NCBI GenBank assembly: GCA_903899845.1
Contig: CAIUKV010000147.1
Location: forward strand, 1-54,820
Length of the DNA: 54,820 nt
Source: an uncultured Actinomycetes bacterium
Lineage (GTDB): Bacteria > Actinomycetota > Acidimicrobiia > IMCC26256 > PALSA-555
Direction of reading: 5' to 3'
The notes under the pieces are model-generated. The model did not search any database and had not been told where the DNA came from. It saw nothing but the letters and a program-made list of their open reading frames with translations. The translations under genes and the position numbers were made by a program. How positions within the stretch are numbered: position 1 is the first letter of the stretch; each line of letters opens with the position of its first letter. Below, piece after piece: positions 14,141 through 23,825 of the stretch.

Positions 14141-15056
14141 GTCCACCTCCCGCACCCAGCAGCTCGTAGAGGACCGCCATGCGCATCGCCACTCCGTTCG
14201 CCACCTGCTCCGTGATCAGCGACGCCGGCCCCTCGGCCACCTCGGCGGCGATCTCGACCCCCCGGTTCATCGGGCCCGGGTGCATGATCAGCGCCTCGGG
14301 CCGGAGCCGGGCCGCCCGCTCGACGGTCAGCCCGTAGCGCGCGGTGTACTCCCGCAGCGAGGGGAACCGGGTCTCGCGCTGACGCTCCCGTTGGATCCGC
14401 AGCAGGTACACGACGTCGAGGTCGCCGAGCACGGCGTCGAGGTCGTGCGAGACCGTCACCGGCCACCCCGCCACCGTCGACGGCAGCATCGTGGGCGGCG
14501 CGACCAGGGTGACGTCGGCACCGAGGGCGGCGAAGGCGTGCGCACCGCTGCGGGCCACCCGGGAGTGGAGGATGTCGCCGACGATGGCGATGCGGGCGCC
14601 GTCGAGCCCGGGACCGATCCGGTGGCGGAGGGTGAGCAGGTCGAGCAGGGCCTGGGTGGGGTGCTCGTGGCAGCCGTCGCCCGCGTTGACGACGCTGGCG
14701 TCGATCCACTCGGCGACCCGGTGGGGGGCCCCGGCCGCGGAGTGCCGCATCACCACGGCGTCGATCCCCATCGCCTCGATGGTCTGGACGGTGTCGCGCA
14801 GGCTCTCGCCCTTGGTCACCGACGACGACGCGACCGAGAACCCCATGACGTCGCAGGACAGCCGCTTGGCCGCGGTCTCGAACGAGATCCGGGTCCGGGT
14901 GGAGTCCTCGTAGAAGAGGCTGACCACGACCTTGCCCCGGAGGGCGGGGACCTTGGGGATCTCGCGGCGCGTCACCTCCCGGAAGGACGTGGCCAGCTCG
15001 AGCAGCTGCTCGATCCCGGTCCGGTCGAGGTCGCCGACCGACAGGAGGTGCTTCAC
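14133..15056 (-). CDS. pyrB: Aspartate carbamoyltransferase catalytic subunit
   Basis: [22 protein letters not shown]...[22 protein letters not shown]...[12 protein letters not shown]. Confidence 0.98.
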   Translation of the reverse strand: MKHLLSVGDLDRTGIEQLLELATSFREVTRREIPKVPALRGKVVVSLFYEDSTRTRISFETAAKRLSCDVMGFSVASSSVTKGESLRDTVQTIEAMGIDAVVMRHSAAGAPHRVAEWIDASVVNAGDGCHEHPTQALLDLLTLRHRIGPGLDGARIAIVGDILHSRVARSGAHAFAALGADVTLVAPPTMLPSTVAGWPVTVSHDLDAVLGDLDVVYLLRIQRERQRETRFPSLREYTARYGLTVERAARLRPEALIMHPGPMNRGVEIAAEVAEGPASLITEQVANGVAMRMAVLYELLGAGGGHG

Positions 15057-15763
15057 GGCCGGGCCTCGTCGGGATCGGGCCCGGGATCGGCCCCGGGATC
15101 GGCCCCGGGATCGCCAAGGGCCGCGGGACTCCAGAGCTCGATGCCGTCGTCGGTGCCGTCGGTCTCGGCGAGTCGGACCCGCACGTCGTCGTCCTCGTGG
15201 GTCGGGAGGTTCTTCCCGACGAAGTCGGCCCGGATCGGCAGCTCGCGGTGCCCCCGGTCGATCAGGACCGCGAGCTGCACGGCGCGGGGCCGACCGAGCT
15301 CGGTGAGCGCGTCGAGCGCGGCGCGCACCGTGCGACCGGTGAAGAGCACGTCGTCGACGAGCACCACCACCCGTCCGGTGACGTCCACGGGCACCTCGGT
15401 GGGCCCGAGGGGCTGGACCGGCCGCAGGGCGATGTCGTCGCGGTAGAACGCGACGTCGAGGGCACCCACCGGGACGGTCACCCCCTCGAACGCGCCGATC
15501 GCGTCGGCGAGGCGCCGGGCCACGGCCACGCCGCGGGTGTAGAGCCCGACCAGCACGACCGCCTCGGCGCCCTGGTTGCGCTCGACGATCTCGTGGGCGA
15601 TGCGGGTGTGGACCCGCCGCAGGGCGTCGGCGTCGAGGAGCCGGGCCCGCCGGACCCAGACCGGCGGGACGGCCCCGGACGCGGAACGACCGCCGGGAAC
15701 GGCGGCCGCAGGCAGGGTGGTTCCGTCAGGATCAGGGCCGGCCGAGCCGGTCGGGGGTACCAC
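15053..15763 (-). CDS. pyrR: Bifunctional PyrR: pyr operon regulator / uracil phosphoribosyltransferase, extended at both ends
   Basis: Core [25 protein letters not shown]...YRDDI...[22 protein letters not shown]...[24 protein letters not shown] start at 15763; no in-frame ATG/GTG/TTG start seen between it and the core. Confidence 0.94.
   Translation of the reverse strand: MVPPTGSAGPDPDGTTLPAAAVPGGRSASGAVPPVWVRRARLLDADALRRVHTRIAHEIVERNQGAEAVVLVGLYTRGVAVARRLADAIGAFEGVTVPVGALDVAFYRDDIALRPVQPLGPTEVPVDVTGRVVVLVDDVLFTGRTVRAALDALTELGRPRAVQLAVLIDRGHRELPIRADFVGKNLPTHEDDDVRVRLAETDGTDDGIELWSPAALGDPGADPGADPGPDPDEARP
15068..15115 (-). repeat. 12-bp tandem repeat (4 units) encoding the GADP-rich C-terminus of PyrR
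   Basis: gtcgggatcggg / cccgggatcggc / cccgggatcggc / cccgggatcgcc. Confidence 0.85.
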
Positions 15764-15775
15764 CGTCGCATCCTC

Positions 15776-15808
15776 TCCGTGGAGGCCTCACGGGACCTCC
15801 TTCACGGA
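15776..15808 (-). promoter_or_regulatory. PyrR-binding-loop-like RNA hairpin in the pyrR leader
   Basis: Minus-strand RNA UCCGUGAAGGAGGUCCCGUGAGGCCUCCACGGA: lower stem UCCGU/ACGGA, one-sided purine bulge GAA, upper stem GGAGG/CCUCC, bulged U, CC/GG, loop CGUGA. Matches the core UCCNGNGAGG of the PyrR consensus ARUCCNGNGAGGYU. Confidence 0.8.
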
Positions 15809-15816
15809 CGACCGAG

Positions 15817-15822
15817 ACGGTA
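15817..15822 (-). promoter_or_regulatory. Putative -10 TACCGT for pyrR operon
   Basis: Minus strand TACCGT; predicted TSS near 15810, just before the hairpin. Confidence 0.5.
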
Positions 15823-15844
15823 TCACGCCCACCCCCGGGGACGA

Positions 15845-15873
15845 GCACCGGCGGGGCGGACCCCCGCCGGTGC
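15845..15873 (-). terminator. Hairpin downstream of SDR gene
   Basis: Perfect 12-bp inverted repeat gcaccggcgggg-cggac-ccccgccggtgc starting 9 nt after the SDR stop; no U tract. Confidence 0.6.
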
Positions 15874-15881
15874 CCCCGCCC

Positions 15882-16778
15882 TCAGGAGTTCGGCTTGTCG
15901 CCCGACGCCGCCGCCTTGGCCATCGCGTCGAGCCGGTCGATCATGCCCATGCGCTCCTGGCCGACCTCGTCGAAGCGGGCGCTGATCTCCTCGACCGACC
16001 ACCGGCCGTCCTTGTCCATGGCCCGGACCTCGTGGGGCTGGTCCCACACGGCGATGTGGCCGCCGTTGACCGTGTAGATCTGCCCGGTCACGTGGCGCGA
16101 GTCGGGGCCGACCAGCCACGCGACCATCGGCGCGACGTCCTCGGGCTCACCCATCTTCAGCTCCATCGGGACCTGACCCGACATCCGGCTCTTGGCCACC
16201 GGCGCGATCACGTTGGCGGTGACGCCGTACTTGTACATCCCCACCGCGGCGGAGCGGGTCAGCGACACGATGCCGCCCTTGGCCGCCGAGTAGTTGGCCT
16301 GGGCCACCGACCCGGCGAAGGCGCCCGACGTGAACGAGATCATCGACCCGGACTTCTGCTCGCGGAAGATGGGGGCGGCGGCGCGGAACACGGTGAACGT
16401 GCCCTTGAGGTGGGTCTCGATGACCGGGTCCCACTCTTCCTCGGACATGTTGAAGAGCATCCGCTCACGCAGGATGCCGGCGACGCACACGACGCCGTCG
16501 ATGCGACCGAACGAGTCGACCGCGGTCTGCACGATGCGGGCACCGCCCTCCATCGTCGTGACGGTGTCGGCGACCGCGACCCCGTTGCCGCCCCCAGCCC
16601 GGATCTCCTCGACCACCTCGTTGGCGACGGCGGAGTCGGGGTCCTTGCCGTCCATGGCCACGCCGAAGTCGGCGACGACGACGCTGGCGCCGAGTCGGGC
16701 GCACTCCAGCGCCACCGCCCGGCCGATGCCCCGGCCGGCGCCGGTCACGGCGATGCTCAATCCATCGAGGTACCCCAC
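15882..16778 (-). CDS. SDR family oxidoreductase (17beta-HSD4-like / 3-oxoacyl reductase-like)
   Basis: VTGAGRGIGRAVALECARLGASVVVADFG...NYSAAKGGIVSLTRSAA; Rossmann GxxxGxG and YxxxK. Confidence 0.9.
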   Translation of the reverse strand: MGYLDGLSIAVTGAGRGIGRAVALECARLGASVVVADFGVAMDGKDPDSAVANEVVEEIRAGGGNGVAVADTVTTMEGGARIVQTAVDSFGRIDGVVCVAGILRERMLFNMSEEEWDPVIETHLKGTFTVFRAAAPIFREQKSGSMISFTSGAFAGSVAQANYSAAKGGIVSLTRSAAVGMYKYGVTANVIAPVAKSRMSGQVPMELKMGEPEDVAPMVAWLVGPDSRHVTGQIYTVNGGHIAVWDQPHEVRAMDKDGRWSVEEISARFDEVGQERMGMIDRLDAMAKAAASGDKPNS

Positions 16779-16855
16779 GCTGTTCCCCTTGTGCTCGGGC
16801 CCCGGTCCGGGACGCCAGATGTGGCGGCCGCCCGCAGTCCGGGGCGACCCGCGCG

Positions 16856-16874
16856 CCCGGTCGGAGCGACCGGG
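16856..16874 (-). terminator. Hairpin after DUF2017 gene
   Basis: cccggtcg-gag-cgaccggg inverted repeat in the 108-bp gap before the SDR gene; no U tract. Confidence 0.45.
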
Positions 16875-16886
16875 GCGGGCCGAACG

Positions 16887-17390
16887 CTAGTCGGGCAGGC
16901 CGTGCAGCATCGCCTCGACCAGGGCCCCCTGGAGGGCCGAGCACCACACGTAGGCCGCCTTCTCCGCCGCGTGCGGGTCGTCGGGCCCGATCCGCGAGAA
17001 GTCGGTGTCGTCCTCGACCCCGAGCCGCGTGCCGAACGCCAGGCGGACGTCGTTGAGCACGGCCGCCCACAGCGCCACGTCGGGCGCGCGCAGGGTCACC
17101 CGTCGGCGCCGCCCCTTGGGCGTGGCCGCGGCCAGGTGGGCCTGCAGCGCGGCGAGGGCGTCGAGCCGGTCCCGGAGCAGCCCCGGCTGCACCAGCGCCT
17201 GCCATTCGCGCTCGGCGGTCTCCTCGGTGGGGTCGAGGTACGCCCGCGGGAACAGGCGGGCCCGGGCAGGGTCGTCGGTGGGCGCCTCGTAGCAGGCCCG
17301 CAGCTGCTCGGGCAGCGTCTGCAGGAACCCGACCTCGACCGGGTCGAGGAGCAGGTCGACCCCGCCGTCGGGCACGGTCCGGATCCTCAC
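16887..17390 (-). CDS. DUF2017 family protein
   Basis: MRIRTVPDGGVDLLLDPVEVGFLQTLPEQLRACYE..., directly downstream of clpS as in other actinobacteria. Confidence 0.8.
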   Translation of the reverse strand: MRIRTVPDGGVDLLLDPVEVGFLQTLPEQLRACYEAPTDDPARARLFPRAYLDPTEETAEREWQALVQPGLLRDRLDALAALQAHLAAATPKGRRRRVTLRAPDVALWAAVLNDVRLAFGTRLGVEDDTDFSRIGPDDPHAAEKAAYVWCSALQGALVEAMLHGLPD

Positions 17391-17400
17391 CGCGCCCCCG

Positions 17401-17694
17401 TCACGCCGGCTGCTCCATGGTCGCCCACAGTCCGTGGGCGTGCAGGCGGGCGACGTCGGCCTCGCACTGCTCCCGGCTGCCGTCGCTGACGACGGCCTTG
17501 CCCTCGTAGTGCACCTGGTACATGAGCCGGGTCGCCTTCTCGCGCGAGTAGCCGAAGAGCTTCTGGAGCACCCACACGACGTAGACCATCAGGTTGACCG
17601 GGTCGTTCCAGACCACGACGATCCAGGGACGGTCGGTCGCCGTGTGCTCGTCGAGCTCGGGATGGCCGATCTCGACCGGCGCCGTGGTGGCCAC
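17401..17694 (-). CDS. clpS: ATP-dependent Clp protease adaptor ClpS
   Basis: [59 protein letters not shown] start 17694. Confidence 0.95.
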   Translation of the reverse strand: MATTAPVEIGHPELDEHTATDRPWIVVVWNDPVNLMVYVVWVLQKLFGYSREKATRLMYQVHYEGKAVVSDGSREQCEADVARLHAHGLWATMEQPA

Positions 17695-17705
17695 CGACGC
17701 TCCCC

Positions 17706-18116
17706 TCACGCAGGCACCTCGGTGGGCGTCCCCCGGAGGTGGTCGGCGATCGCTGAGAGCAGCGCGTTCACGAAGCGACCGGAGTCCTTGGTCGAGTACT
17801 CCTGGGCGAGCTCGACCGCCTCGTTGATGACGACGGCCCGGGGCAGGTCGGGCTCCCACCCCAGCTCGTAGGTCCCGATGCGCAGGAGCGCGCGGTCCAC
17901 CGCGGGCATCCGGGAGACCGACCAATTCTCCGAGTACCGGGTCAGGAGCGCGTCGATCTCCTCCCGGTGCGCGGCCACGCCGCGGACCAGCGCCAGGGCG
18001 TACGGGTCGGGCGGCACCGGTTGCTCGTCGAGCACCGCGGTGGGCGCCGATCCCCGGGCCTCGGCCTCGTAGCAGAGTCCGAGCGCCCGCTCGCGCGCTG
18101 CCCGCCGGGTCGGCAC
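17706..18116 (-). CDS. nusB: Transcription antitermination factor NusB
   Basis: [19 protein letters not shown]...[47 protein letters not shown]. Confidence 0.95.
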   Translation of the reverse strand: MPTRRAARERALGLCYEAEARGSAPTAVLDEQPVPPDPYALALVRGVAAHREEIDALLTRYSENWSVSRMPAVDRALLRIGTYELGWEPDLPRAVVINEAVELAQEYSTKDSGRFVNALLSAIADHLRGTPTEVPA

Positions 18117-18119
18117 GGC

Positions 18120-18680
18120 TCAGGCCCGGGCGAGGTACTCGCCGGTGCGGGTGTCGACCTTGACCCGCTCCCCCGGCCCGACGAACAGGGGCACCTGGAC
18201 GACGAGGCCGGTCTCGAGCGTGGCCGGCTTGCGGGCACCCGAGACCCGGTCGCCCTGCACGCCGGGCTCGGTCTCGGCGATGGTGAGCTCGACCGCGGCC
18301 GGGAGCTCGACCCCCACGACGTTGCCGTCGTAGACCGGGAGGATGACGGTGTCGCCCTCCTTCATGAAGTTGACCGCGCTCCCCAGGTCGCTGGTCTCGA
18401 CGTGGATCTGCTCGTAGCTCTCGTTGTCCATGAAGACGTACGCCGAGCCCTCGCGGTAGAGGTACTGCATCTCCCGCTTGTCGATGACCGCGAGCGGGAC
18501 CTTCTCGTCGGCCCGGAACGTCCGCTCGAGCACGGCCCCGGTGCGGAAGTTCTTCAGCTTGGTGCGCACGAACGCGCCGCCCTTGCCCGGCTTGACGTGC
18601 TGGAACTCGATGACCGTCATGAGCCCCTCGGGGAGGTTCAGGGCCATGCCGTTCTTGAGATCGTTGGTCGAGATGCTCAC
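18120..18680 (-). CDS. efp: Elongation factor P
   Basis: [61 protein letters not shown]. Confidence 0.97.
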   Translation of the reverse strand: MSISTNDLKNGMALNLPEGLMTVIEFQHVKPGKGGAFVRTKLKNFRTGAVLERTFRADEKVPLAVIDKREMQYLYREGSAYVFMDNESYEQIHVETSDLGSAVNFMKEGDTVILPVYDGNVVGVELPAAVELTIAETEPGVQGDRVSGARKPATLETGLVVQVPLFVGPGERVKVDTRTGEYLARA

Positions 18681-18710
18681 GGGCGGGTTCCTCGCAGGGC
18701 TCGGGGCGGA

Positions 18711-19826
18711 CTAGGGGACGGCGAGCTGGATCGGGAACTCGGTCAGGGGCTCGGCACCGTCGTCGGTGACGACCAGGGTGTCCTCGATCCGCACGCCGCC
18801 GACGCCGGGGAGGTACACGCCGGGCTCGACCGTGACCACGAAACCGGGTTGCAGGGTATCAGTCGTGGTGCGGGCGACCCGGGGGCTCTCGTGGATCTCG
18901 AGACCCACACCGTGCCCGGTGCTGTGCACGAAGTACTCGCCGAGCCCGGCGTCGTCGAGCACGCCCCGGCTCGCGCCGTCGACCGTCGCGCACGCGACCC
19001 CGGGCGCCACGGTCGCGCACCCCCGCCGCTGGCTCTCGCGCACCGCCTCCCACAGCCGGACGGCGTCGGGACCGGGGTCGCCCACGCTGACCGTGCGGGT
19101 CATGTCCGAGCAGTATCCGTCGACCACGCATCCGAAGTCGATCACCACCAGCTCCCCCCGCCCGATCGGACGGTCGGAGGGACGGGCGTGCGGGAGCGCG
19201 CCGTTGGGGCCGGCGGCCACGATCGGATCGAAGCTCACCTTGGTCGCGCCGCGGCGGCGCATCGCGAACTCCAGGTCGAGGGCGAACTCCCGCTCCGTCG
19301 GGCCGGCGGCGAGGCCCGGGAGCAGCTCGTGCAGGGCGTCGTCGGCGATGGCGCACGCGGCCCGGATCCGGGCCACCTCGGCGGGCTCCTTGACCCGCCG
19401 CACCGCCTCCACCAGGTCGCGGGTGGCCACGAGCTCGTGGGCGCCGAACCGGCCGGCGAGGTCGCGCTGCTGGGCCCAGGTCACCCCGTCGGCCTCCAGG
19501 CCGAGGCGGTCGTGCCCGGCGACGACGTCGGCGACCGCGGCCAGCTGGTCGGCCTGGGTGGCCCCGATCACCACGGTGGCTTCCACCCCGGCCGCCTCGA
19601 GCTGGGCCCGGGACTGCTCGGCGTAGCGCCCGTCCGTCACGAGGAGGAGCCGGTCGGGGGTGACCGCGACCGTGCCCGCCGATCCGGTGAAGCCCGTGAG
19701 GTAGCGGACGTTCGGCAGGCGCGTCACGAGCAGCGCGTCGATCCCGGTGCCGTCGGCCGCACCGGCGAAGGCGGCGCGGACCCGGTCGGCCCGCGCGCCG
19801 ACGTCCATGGGGGCCAGCCCGGTCAC
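18711..19826 (-). CDS. pepQ: Xaa-Pro peptidase family M24
   Basis: [23 protein letters not shown]...[17 protein letters not shown]...[25 protein letters not shown] start 19826 makes a 4-bp overlap with aroQ; ATG 19808 is an alternative. Confidence 0.9.
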   Translation of the reverse strand: MTGLAPMDVGARADRVRAAFAGAADGTGIDALLVTRLPNVRYLTGFTGSAGTVAVTPDRLLLVTDGRYAEQSRAQLEAAGVEATVVIGATQADQLAAVADVVAGHDRLGLEADGVTWAQQRDLAGRFGAHELVATRDLVEAVRRVKEPAEVARIRAACAIADDALHELLPGLAAGPTEREFALDLEFAMRRRGATKVSFDPIVAAGPNGALPHARPSDRPIGRGELVVIDFGCVVDGYCSDMTRTVSVGDPGPDAVRLWEAVRESQRRGCATVAPGVACATVDGASRGVLDDAGLGEYFVHSTGHGVGLEIHESPRVARTTTDTLQPGFVVTVEPGVYLPGVGGVRIEDTLVVTDDGAEPLTEFPIQLAVP

Positions 19827-20275
19827 GCCGACCCCGTCCGCGCGCCCACCGCGGCGACCGCGGCTTCGACCGCGAGCCGGTAGCCCGCCCGACCGAAGCC
19901 GGCGACGGTCCCGGTCACGTAGGGGGCGACCACCGAGGTCCGCCGCCACTCCTCGCGTGAGGCCGGGTTGGAGAGGTGGAGCTCCACCGCCACGCCGTCG
20001 TAGGCGGCGAGCGCATCGGCGAGAGCGAACGACGAGTGGGTGTAGGCCCCCGGGTTGACCACGATCGCCGCGCACCGACCGCGCGCGCCCTGCACCGCGT
20101 CGACGAGGTCGCCCTCGTGGTTCGACTGCACGTGCTCGACGGTGTGCCCGTGCGCCCCGGCCGCCGCCCGGGCGTCGGCGACGCAGTCGTCGAGGGTGTC
20201 GGTGCCGTAGATGTGGGGCTCACGCGTTCCGAGCAGGTTCAGGTTGGGACCGGACAGCAGCAGGATGACGGCCAA
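19823..20275 (-). CDS. aroQ: 3-dehydroquinate dehydratase, type II
   Basis: LLSGPNLNLLGTREPHIYGTDTLDD...QSNHEGDLVDAV...NPGAYTHSSFALADAL...EVHLSNP-type ELHLSNPASREEWRR. Confidence 0.97.
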   Translation of the reverse strand: MAVILLLSGPNLNLLGTREPHIYGTDTLDDCVADARAAAGAHGHTVEHVQSNHEGDLVDAVQGARGRCAAIVVNPGAYTHSSFALADALAAYDGVAVELHLSNPASREEWRRTSVVAPYVTGTVAGFGRAGYRLAVEAAVAAVGARTGSA

Positions 20276-20284
20276 CGGGACTCC

Positions 20285-21370
20285 TCAGGCGTCGATGCCG
20301 ACCGCGGTGAACGCGGCGTCGAGGGCGGGGGCGGGGGGATCGTCGACGGTCGCCAGCCCGTCGGGGCCGCGCAGCACGAAGGTCAGGCCGCCGTGCGCCT
20401 TCTTGTCCCGGCGCATGACGGCGAGCAGGTCGGCGGCGGGCAGACCCGGTGCGACCGTCGGCAGGCCGAGGCCGGCCACGAGGTCGCGATGGTGCGCGGC
20501 GGCGGGACCGGGGATGCGCCCGAGCGCAGCGGCCAGGGCACCGGCGAACACCAGACCGACGGCCACGGCCTCGCCGTGGTGGAGGTCGTGATGACCCACG
20601 GTCTCGAGTGCGTGGGCGAGGGTGTGGCCGTAGTTCAGCGTCGCCCGCAGCCCGGTGCGCTCCTCGGGATCGTCGCTCACCACCCGCACCTTGATCGCGG
20701 CGCAGCGGGCGACGAGCTCGGCGAGCGCCGCCGGGTCCCGGGCGAGCACGGCGTCGCGCCGGGCGTCGAGCAGCGCCGCGACGGCGGTGGAGTCGGGTCC
20801 GACGTCCATGAGGGCGTACTTCGCCACCTCGCCCAGGCCGGCCCGGAACTCGCGTTCGGGGAGGGTCGCCAGGGTCGCGACGTCGGCGAGCACGGCGACC
20901 GGTTGGTGGAAGGCGCCCACGAGGTTCTTGCCCTCGGGGAGGTTCACCGCGGTCTTGCCCCCGATCGCGGCGTCGACCTGGGCGAGCAGCGTCGTGGGGC
21001 ACTGCACCACGGCCACGCCGCGGTGGTAGACCGCGGCGGCGAACCCGGCGGTGTCGCCCACCACCCCGCCCCCGAGCGCGACGACCGCGTCGCCCCGGAG
21101 CAGGCCCGCCGCCGCCCACTCCCGTGTGAGGGCCTCCACCGTGGCCAGGGACTTCGCGTCCTCACCGTCGGCGATCGGCGTGACGACCACCCGGGCCCCG
21201 GCGGCCGCGACGGCGTCGAGCACCGCATCGCCGTGGGCCGCGAGCACCCCCGGCTGCGAGACCACCGCGACCGTCCGGCGGGCGCCGACGGCATCGGCCA
21301 CGGCCACGAGGGCGCCCACGCCCACGAGCACGTCGTAGGCCGGAGGGACCGTGACGGTCAGCCGCTCCAT
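20285..21370 (-). CDS. aroB: 3-dehydroquinate synthase
   Basis: MERLTVTVPPAYDVLVG...VALGGGVVGDTAGFAAAVYHRGVAVVQCPTTLLAQVDAAIGGKTAVNLPEGKNLVGAFHQP; start ATG 21370. Confidence 0.97.
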   Translation of the reverse strand: MERLTVTVPPAYDVLVGVGALVAVADAVGARRTVAVVSQPGVLAAHGDAVLDAVAAAGARVVVTPIADGEDAKSLATVEALTREWAAAGLLRGDAVVALGGGVVGDTAGFAAAVYHRGVAVVQCPTTLLAQVDAAIGGKTAVNLPEGKNLVGAFHQPVAVLADVATLATLPEREFRAGLGEVAKYALMDVGPDSTAVAALLDARRDAVLARDPAALAELVARCAAIKVRVVSDDPEERTGLRATLNYGHTLAHALETVGHHDLHHGEAVAVGLVFAGALAAALGRIPGPAAAHHRDLVAGLGLPTVAPGLPAADLLAVMRRDKKAHGGLTFVLRGPDGLATVDDPPAPALDAAFTAVGIDA

Positions 21371-21888
21371 CGCCCGAACTCCTCGAGGACCGCGTCGGCG
21401 ACCTCGCCGACCGTGCGGCCGGCGGTGTCGACGGTGACGTGGGCGGCCGCCGCGTAGGCCGGGGCACGCAGGGTGGCCAGGCGCTCGAGGGTCGCGACCG
21501 GCGGGTCGCCCCCTGCGAGCAGGGGGCGTCGGGCCTGCTCGGCCCCCGCCCCGACCCGGTCGGCCAGGGTGGCGCTGTCGGCGGTGAGCCACACGACCAT
21601 GCCCGCGGCGCGCGCCCGGCGCCGGTTGTCGGGGTCCACCATCGCCCCGCCCCCGCACGCGACCACGAGGGGCGCCGGCGAGCGGCACACGTCGTCGAGC
21701 GCCGTGCGCTCGAGCGCGCGGAAGCCGGCTTCGCCGACCTCGGCGAAGATCTCGGGCACGGGCCGACCTGCCGTCGTCGCGACGAGGTCGTCGACGTCGA
21801 CGAAGGGGCGCCCCAGCCGCTCGGCGCAGACCCGCCCGACGCTCGACTTGCCCGCGCCCATCAGGCCCACGAGGACGAGGTGCGCCAC
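21358..21888 (-). CDS. aroK: Shikimate kinase
   Basis: LVLVGLMGAGKSSVGRVCAERLGRPFVDVDDLV...VVACGGGAM. Confidence 0.96.
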   Translation of the reverse strand: MAHLVLVGLMGAGKSSVGRVCAERLGRPFVDVDDLVATTAGRPVPEIFAEVGEAGFRALERTALDDVCRSPAPLVVACGGGAMVDPDNRRRARAAGMVVWLTADSATLADRVGAGAEQARRPLLAGGDPPVATLERLATLRAPAYAAAAHVTVDTAGRTVGEVADAVLEEFGRWSG

Positions 21889-21892
21889 GGTC

Positions 21893-23047
21893 CTAGGTCA
21901 ACGAGTCGACGAACGCCCGGTGGTTGCGGGTCAGCTCGGCCAGCGAGTCGCCGCCGAACTTCCGCAGCACCTCGGCCGCGAGGACCAACGCGACCATCGT
22001 CTCGGCGACCACGCCCGCCGCGGGCACCGCGGTGACGTCGGTCCGCTCCTTGAACGACACCGTGGCCTCCTTGGTGGCGACGTCGACCGTGCGCAGGGTC
22101 GGCCGGTTCAGGGTCGCGAGCGGCTTCATCGCCACGCGGGCCACGAGGAGGTCGCCGGTGGTCATGCCGCCCTCGGTGCCGCCGGCCCGGGTGGTCTCGC
22201 GGTTGTACGTGGCGGTGTCGGGGTCCCAGAGGATCTCGTCGTGGGCGGCGCTCCCCCGCACCCCGGCGACGTGGAAGCCGTCGCCGATCTCGACGCCCTT
22301 CATCGCCTGGATGCTCATCAACGCCTGGGCGAGCAGGCCGTCGATCCTGCGGTCCCAGTGCACGTGGCTGCCGAGGCCCGCGGGCACGCCGTAGCCGAGG
22401 ACCTCGACCACGCCCCCGAGCGAGTCGCCCACCTTGGCCGCGCCCTCCACCTCCGCGACCATCGCAGCCTCGGCCGCGGCGTCGAAGCACCGCACCGGGG
22501 ACTCGTCGACCCGGGCGAGGTCGGCCGGGGCGGGTCGGGGCTCCCCCGGGGCCCGGGCGGCGCCCATCTGGACGACGTGGCTGATCACGGCGGTGCCGAG
22601 GTGACCGAGCAGGGCCTTGGCCAGGGCGCCGGCGGCGACCCGCGCCGCGGTCTCGCGGGCGCTGGCCCGCTCGAGGACGTTGCGGGCGTCGTCGAACCCG
22701 TACTTCTGCATGCCCACGAGGTCGGCGTGCCCGGGCCGGGGCTGACGCAACGGCGTCGCGGTGGCTCCGGGGGCCGCCGACATCTCCTCCTGCCACTTGG
22801 GCCACTCGGTGTTGTGGATGATCACCGACACGGGTGAGCCGAGGGTGACGCCGTGACGGACCCCGCCCAGGAACTCGACGTCGTCGCGTTCGAAGCGCAT
22901 CCGGGGCCCCCGGCCGAAGCCGAGGCGGCGGCGGGCGAGCTCGTCGCCGACGACGTCGATGGTGACGGGGAGTCCGGCCGGCAGCCCCTCGACGACGACG
23001 ACGAGCGCCGGGCCGTGGGACTCCCCGGCCGTCAGGAAGCGCAGCAC
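21893..23047 (-). CDS. aroC: Chorismate synthase
   Basis: [28 protein letters not shown]...[29 protein letters not shown]...[19 protein letters not shown] start 23047. Confidence 0.97.
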   Translation of the reverse strand: MLRFLTAGESHGPALVVVVEGLPAGLPVTIDVVGDELARRRLGFGRGPRMRFERDDVEFLGGVRHGVTLGSPVSVIIHNTEWPKWQEEMSAAPGATATPLRQPRPGHADLVGMQKYGFDDARNVLERASARETAARVAAGALAKALLGHLGTAVISHVVQMGAARAPGEPRPAPADLARVDESPVRCFDAAAEAAMVAEVEGAAKVGDSLGGVVEVLGYGVPAGLGSHVHWDRRIDGLLAQALMSIQAMKGVEIGDGFHVAGVRGSAAHDEILWDPDTATYNRETTRAGGTEGGMTTGDLLVARVAMKPLATLNRPTLRTVDVATKEATVSFKERTDVTAVPAAGVVAETMVALVLAAEVLRKFGGDSLAELTRNHRAFVDSLT

Positions 23048-23132
23048 GACTCCGGAGGATACCGGCAATCCCGCCCGGGTCCGGGCCTGGTTCCCGGCCC
23101 GCGCCCGGGACCCGGTGCTCCGGCCGGATCGC

Positions 23133-23825
23133 TCAGGGTCGCCACCAGTCGATGATCGCGGCGCCGACCAGGATCGCGGTGCACGCCCCCGCCGCCATGA
23201 ACGGCCCGAAGGGGACGTGGTCGCGCCGGGTCCGGCGGCGGGCCACGAGCAGGCCGACGCCGACCACGGCACCGAACAGGAACCCGAGGAACAGTCCCAG
23301 CACCAGCTCGGCCCAGCCGAGGTATCCGAGGGCGAGCCCGAGCACGAACGCGAGCTTGACGTCGCCGAAGCCGAGGCCGCGGGGCGACGCCAGGTGGAGC
23401 AACGCGTAGGCCACGAACGCGACGACGCCCGCGAGCAGGGCACGTCCGAACGCCCCCGGCGTGCCGTCGACCAGCGCGCCGAGCCCGAGCGCCACCGCCA
23501 CGAAGCCCGCCAGGGGGAAGACGATCCGGTTGGGCAGGAGGTAGGTCGCGAGGTCGATCGCCGACAACGCGACCAGACCGGCGGCGAGCCCGAGGTAGGC
23601 GGGCAGCACACCCACCGCGCCGAACCGGGCAGCCGTCGCCCCGAACAGCGCCGCCGTCACCACGACCAGGGCCCAGCCCGACGGGGACCGCAACGACGCC
23701 GCGACCTCGGGGTGGGGCCGGGCCCGCAGGCCGAGGCGCGCGGGCACCCGGGCCACCGGCACCGCGAGCGCGACCCCCACCCCCGCGCCGAGCGCCGAGC
23801 AGCCGGCCACGAGGGCGAGGGTCAC
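23133..23825 (-). CDS. A24-family prepilin peptidase (peptidase domain without Cys-rich methylase domain)
   Basis: Multiple TM helices; [17 protein letters not shown] and [15 protein letters not shown] (GxGD). Confidence 0.88.
   Translation of the reverse strand: MTLALVAGCSALGAGVGVALAVPVARVPARLGLRARPHPEVAASLRSPSGWALVVVTAALFGATAARFGAVGVLPAYLGLAAGLVALSAIDLATYLLPNRIVFPLAGFVAVALGLGALVDGTPGAFGRALLAGVVAFVAYALLHLASPRGLGFGDVKLAFVLGLALGYLGWAELVLGLFLGFLFGAVVGVGLLVARRRTRRDHVPFGPFMAAGACTAILVGAAIIDWWRP

Noticed and set aside
18120-18680. EF-P with tip Lys (KPGKGG) but no modification enzyme nearby
   Set aside because: Many actinobacterial EF-Ps lack linked modification genes; the window cannot settle it.
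23078-23117. GC-rich inverted repeats (ccgggtcc...ggacccgg) between prepilin peptidase and aroC
   Set aside because: Could be a terminator, but short GC palindromes are expected by chance at this composition and there is no U tract.
23133-23825. Prepilin peptidase between aroE and aroC as an unusual insertion
   Set aside because: An A24 peptidase in this position is a familiar actinobacterial arrangement, so it is not novel.
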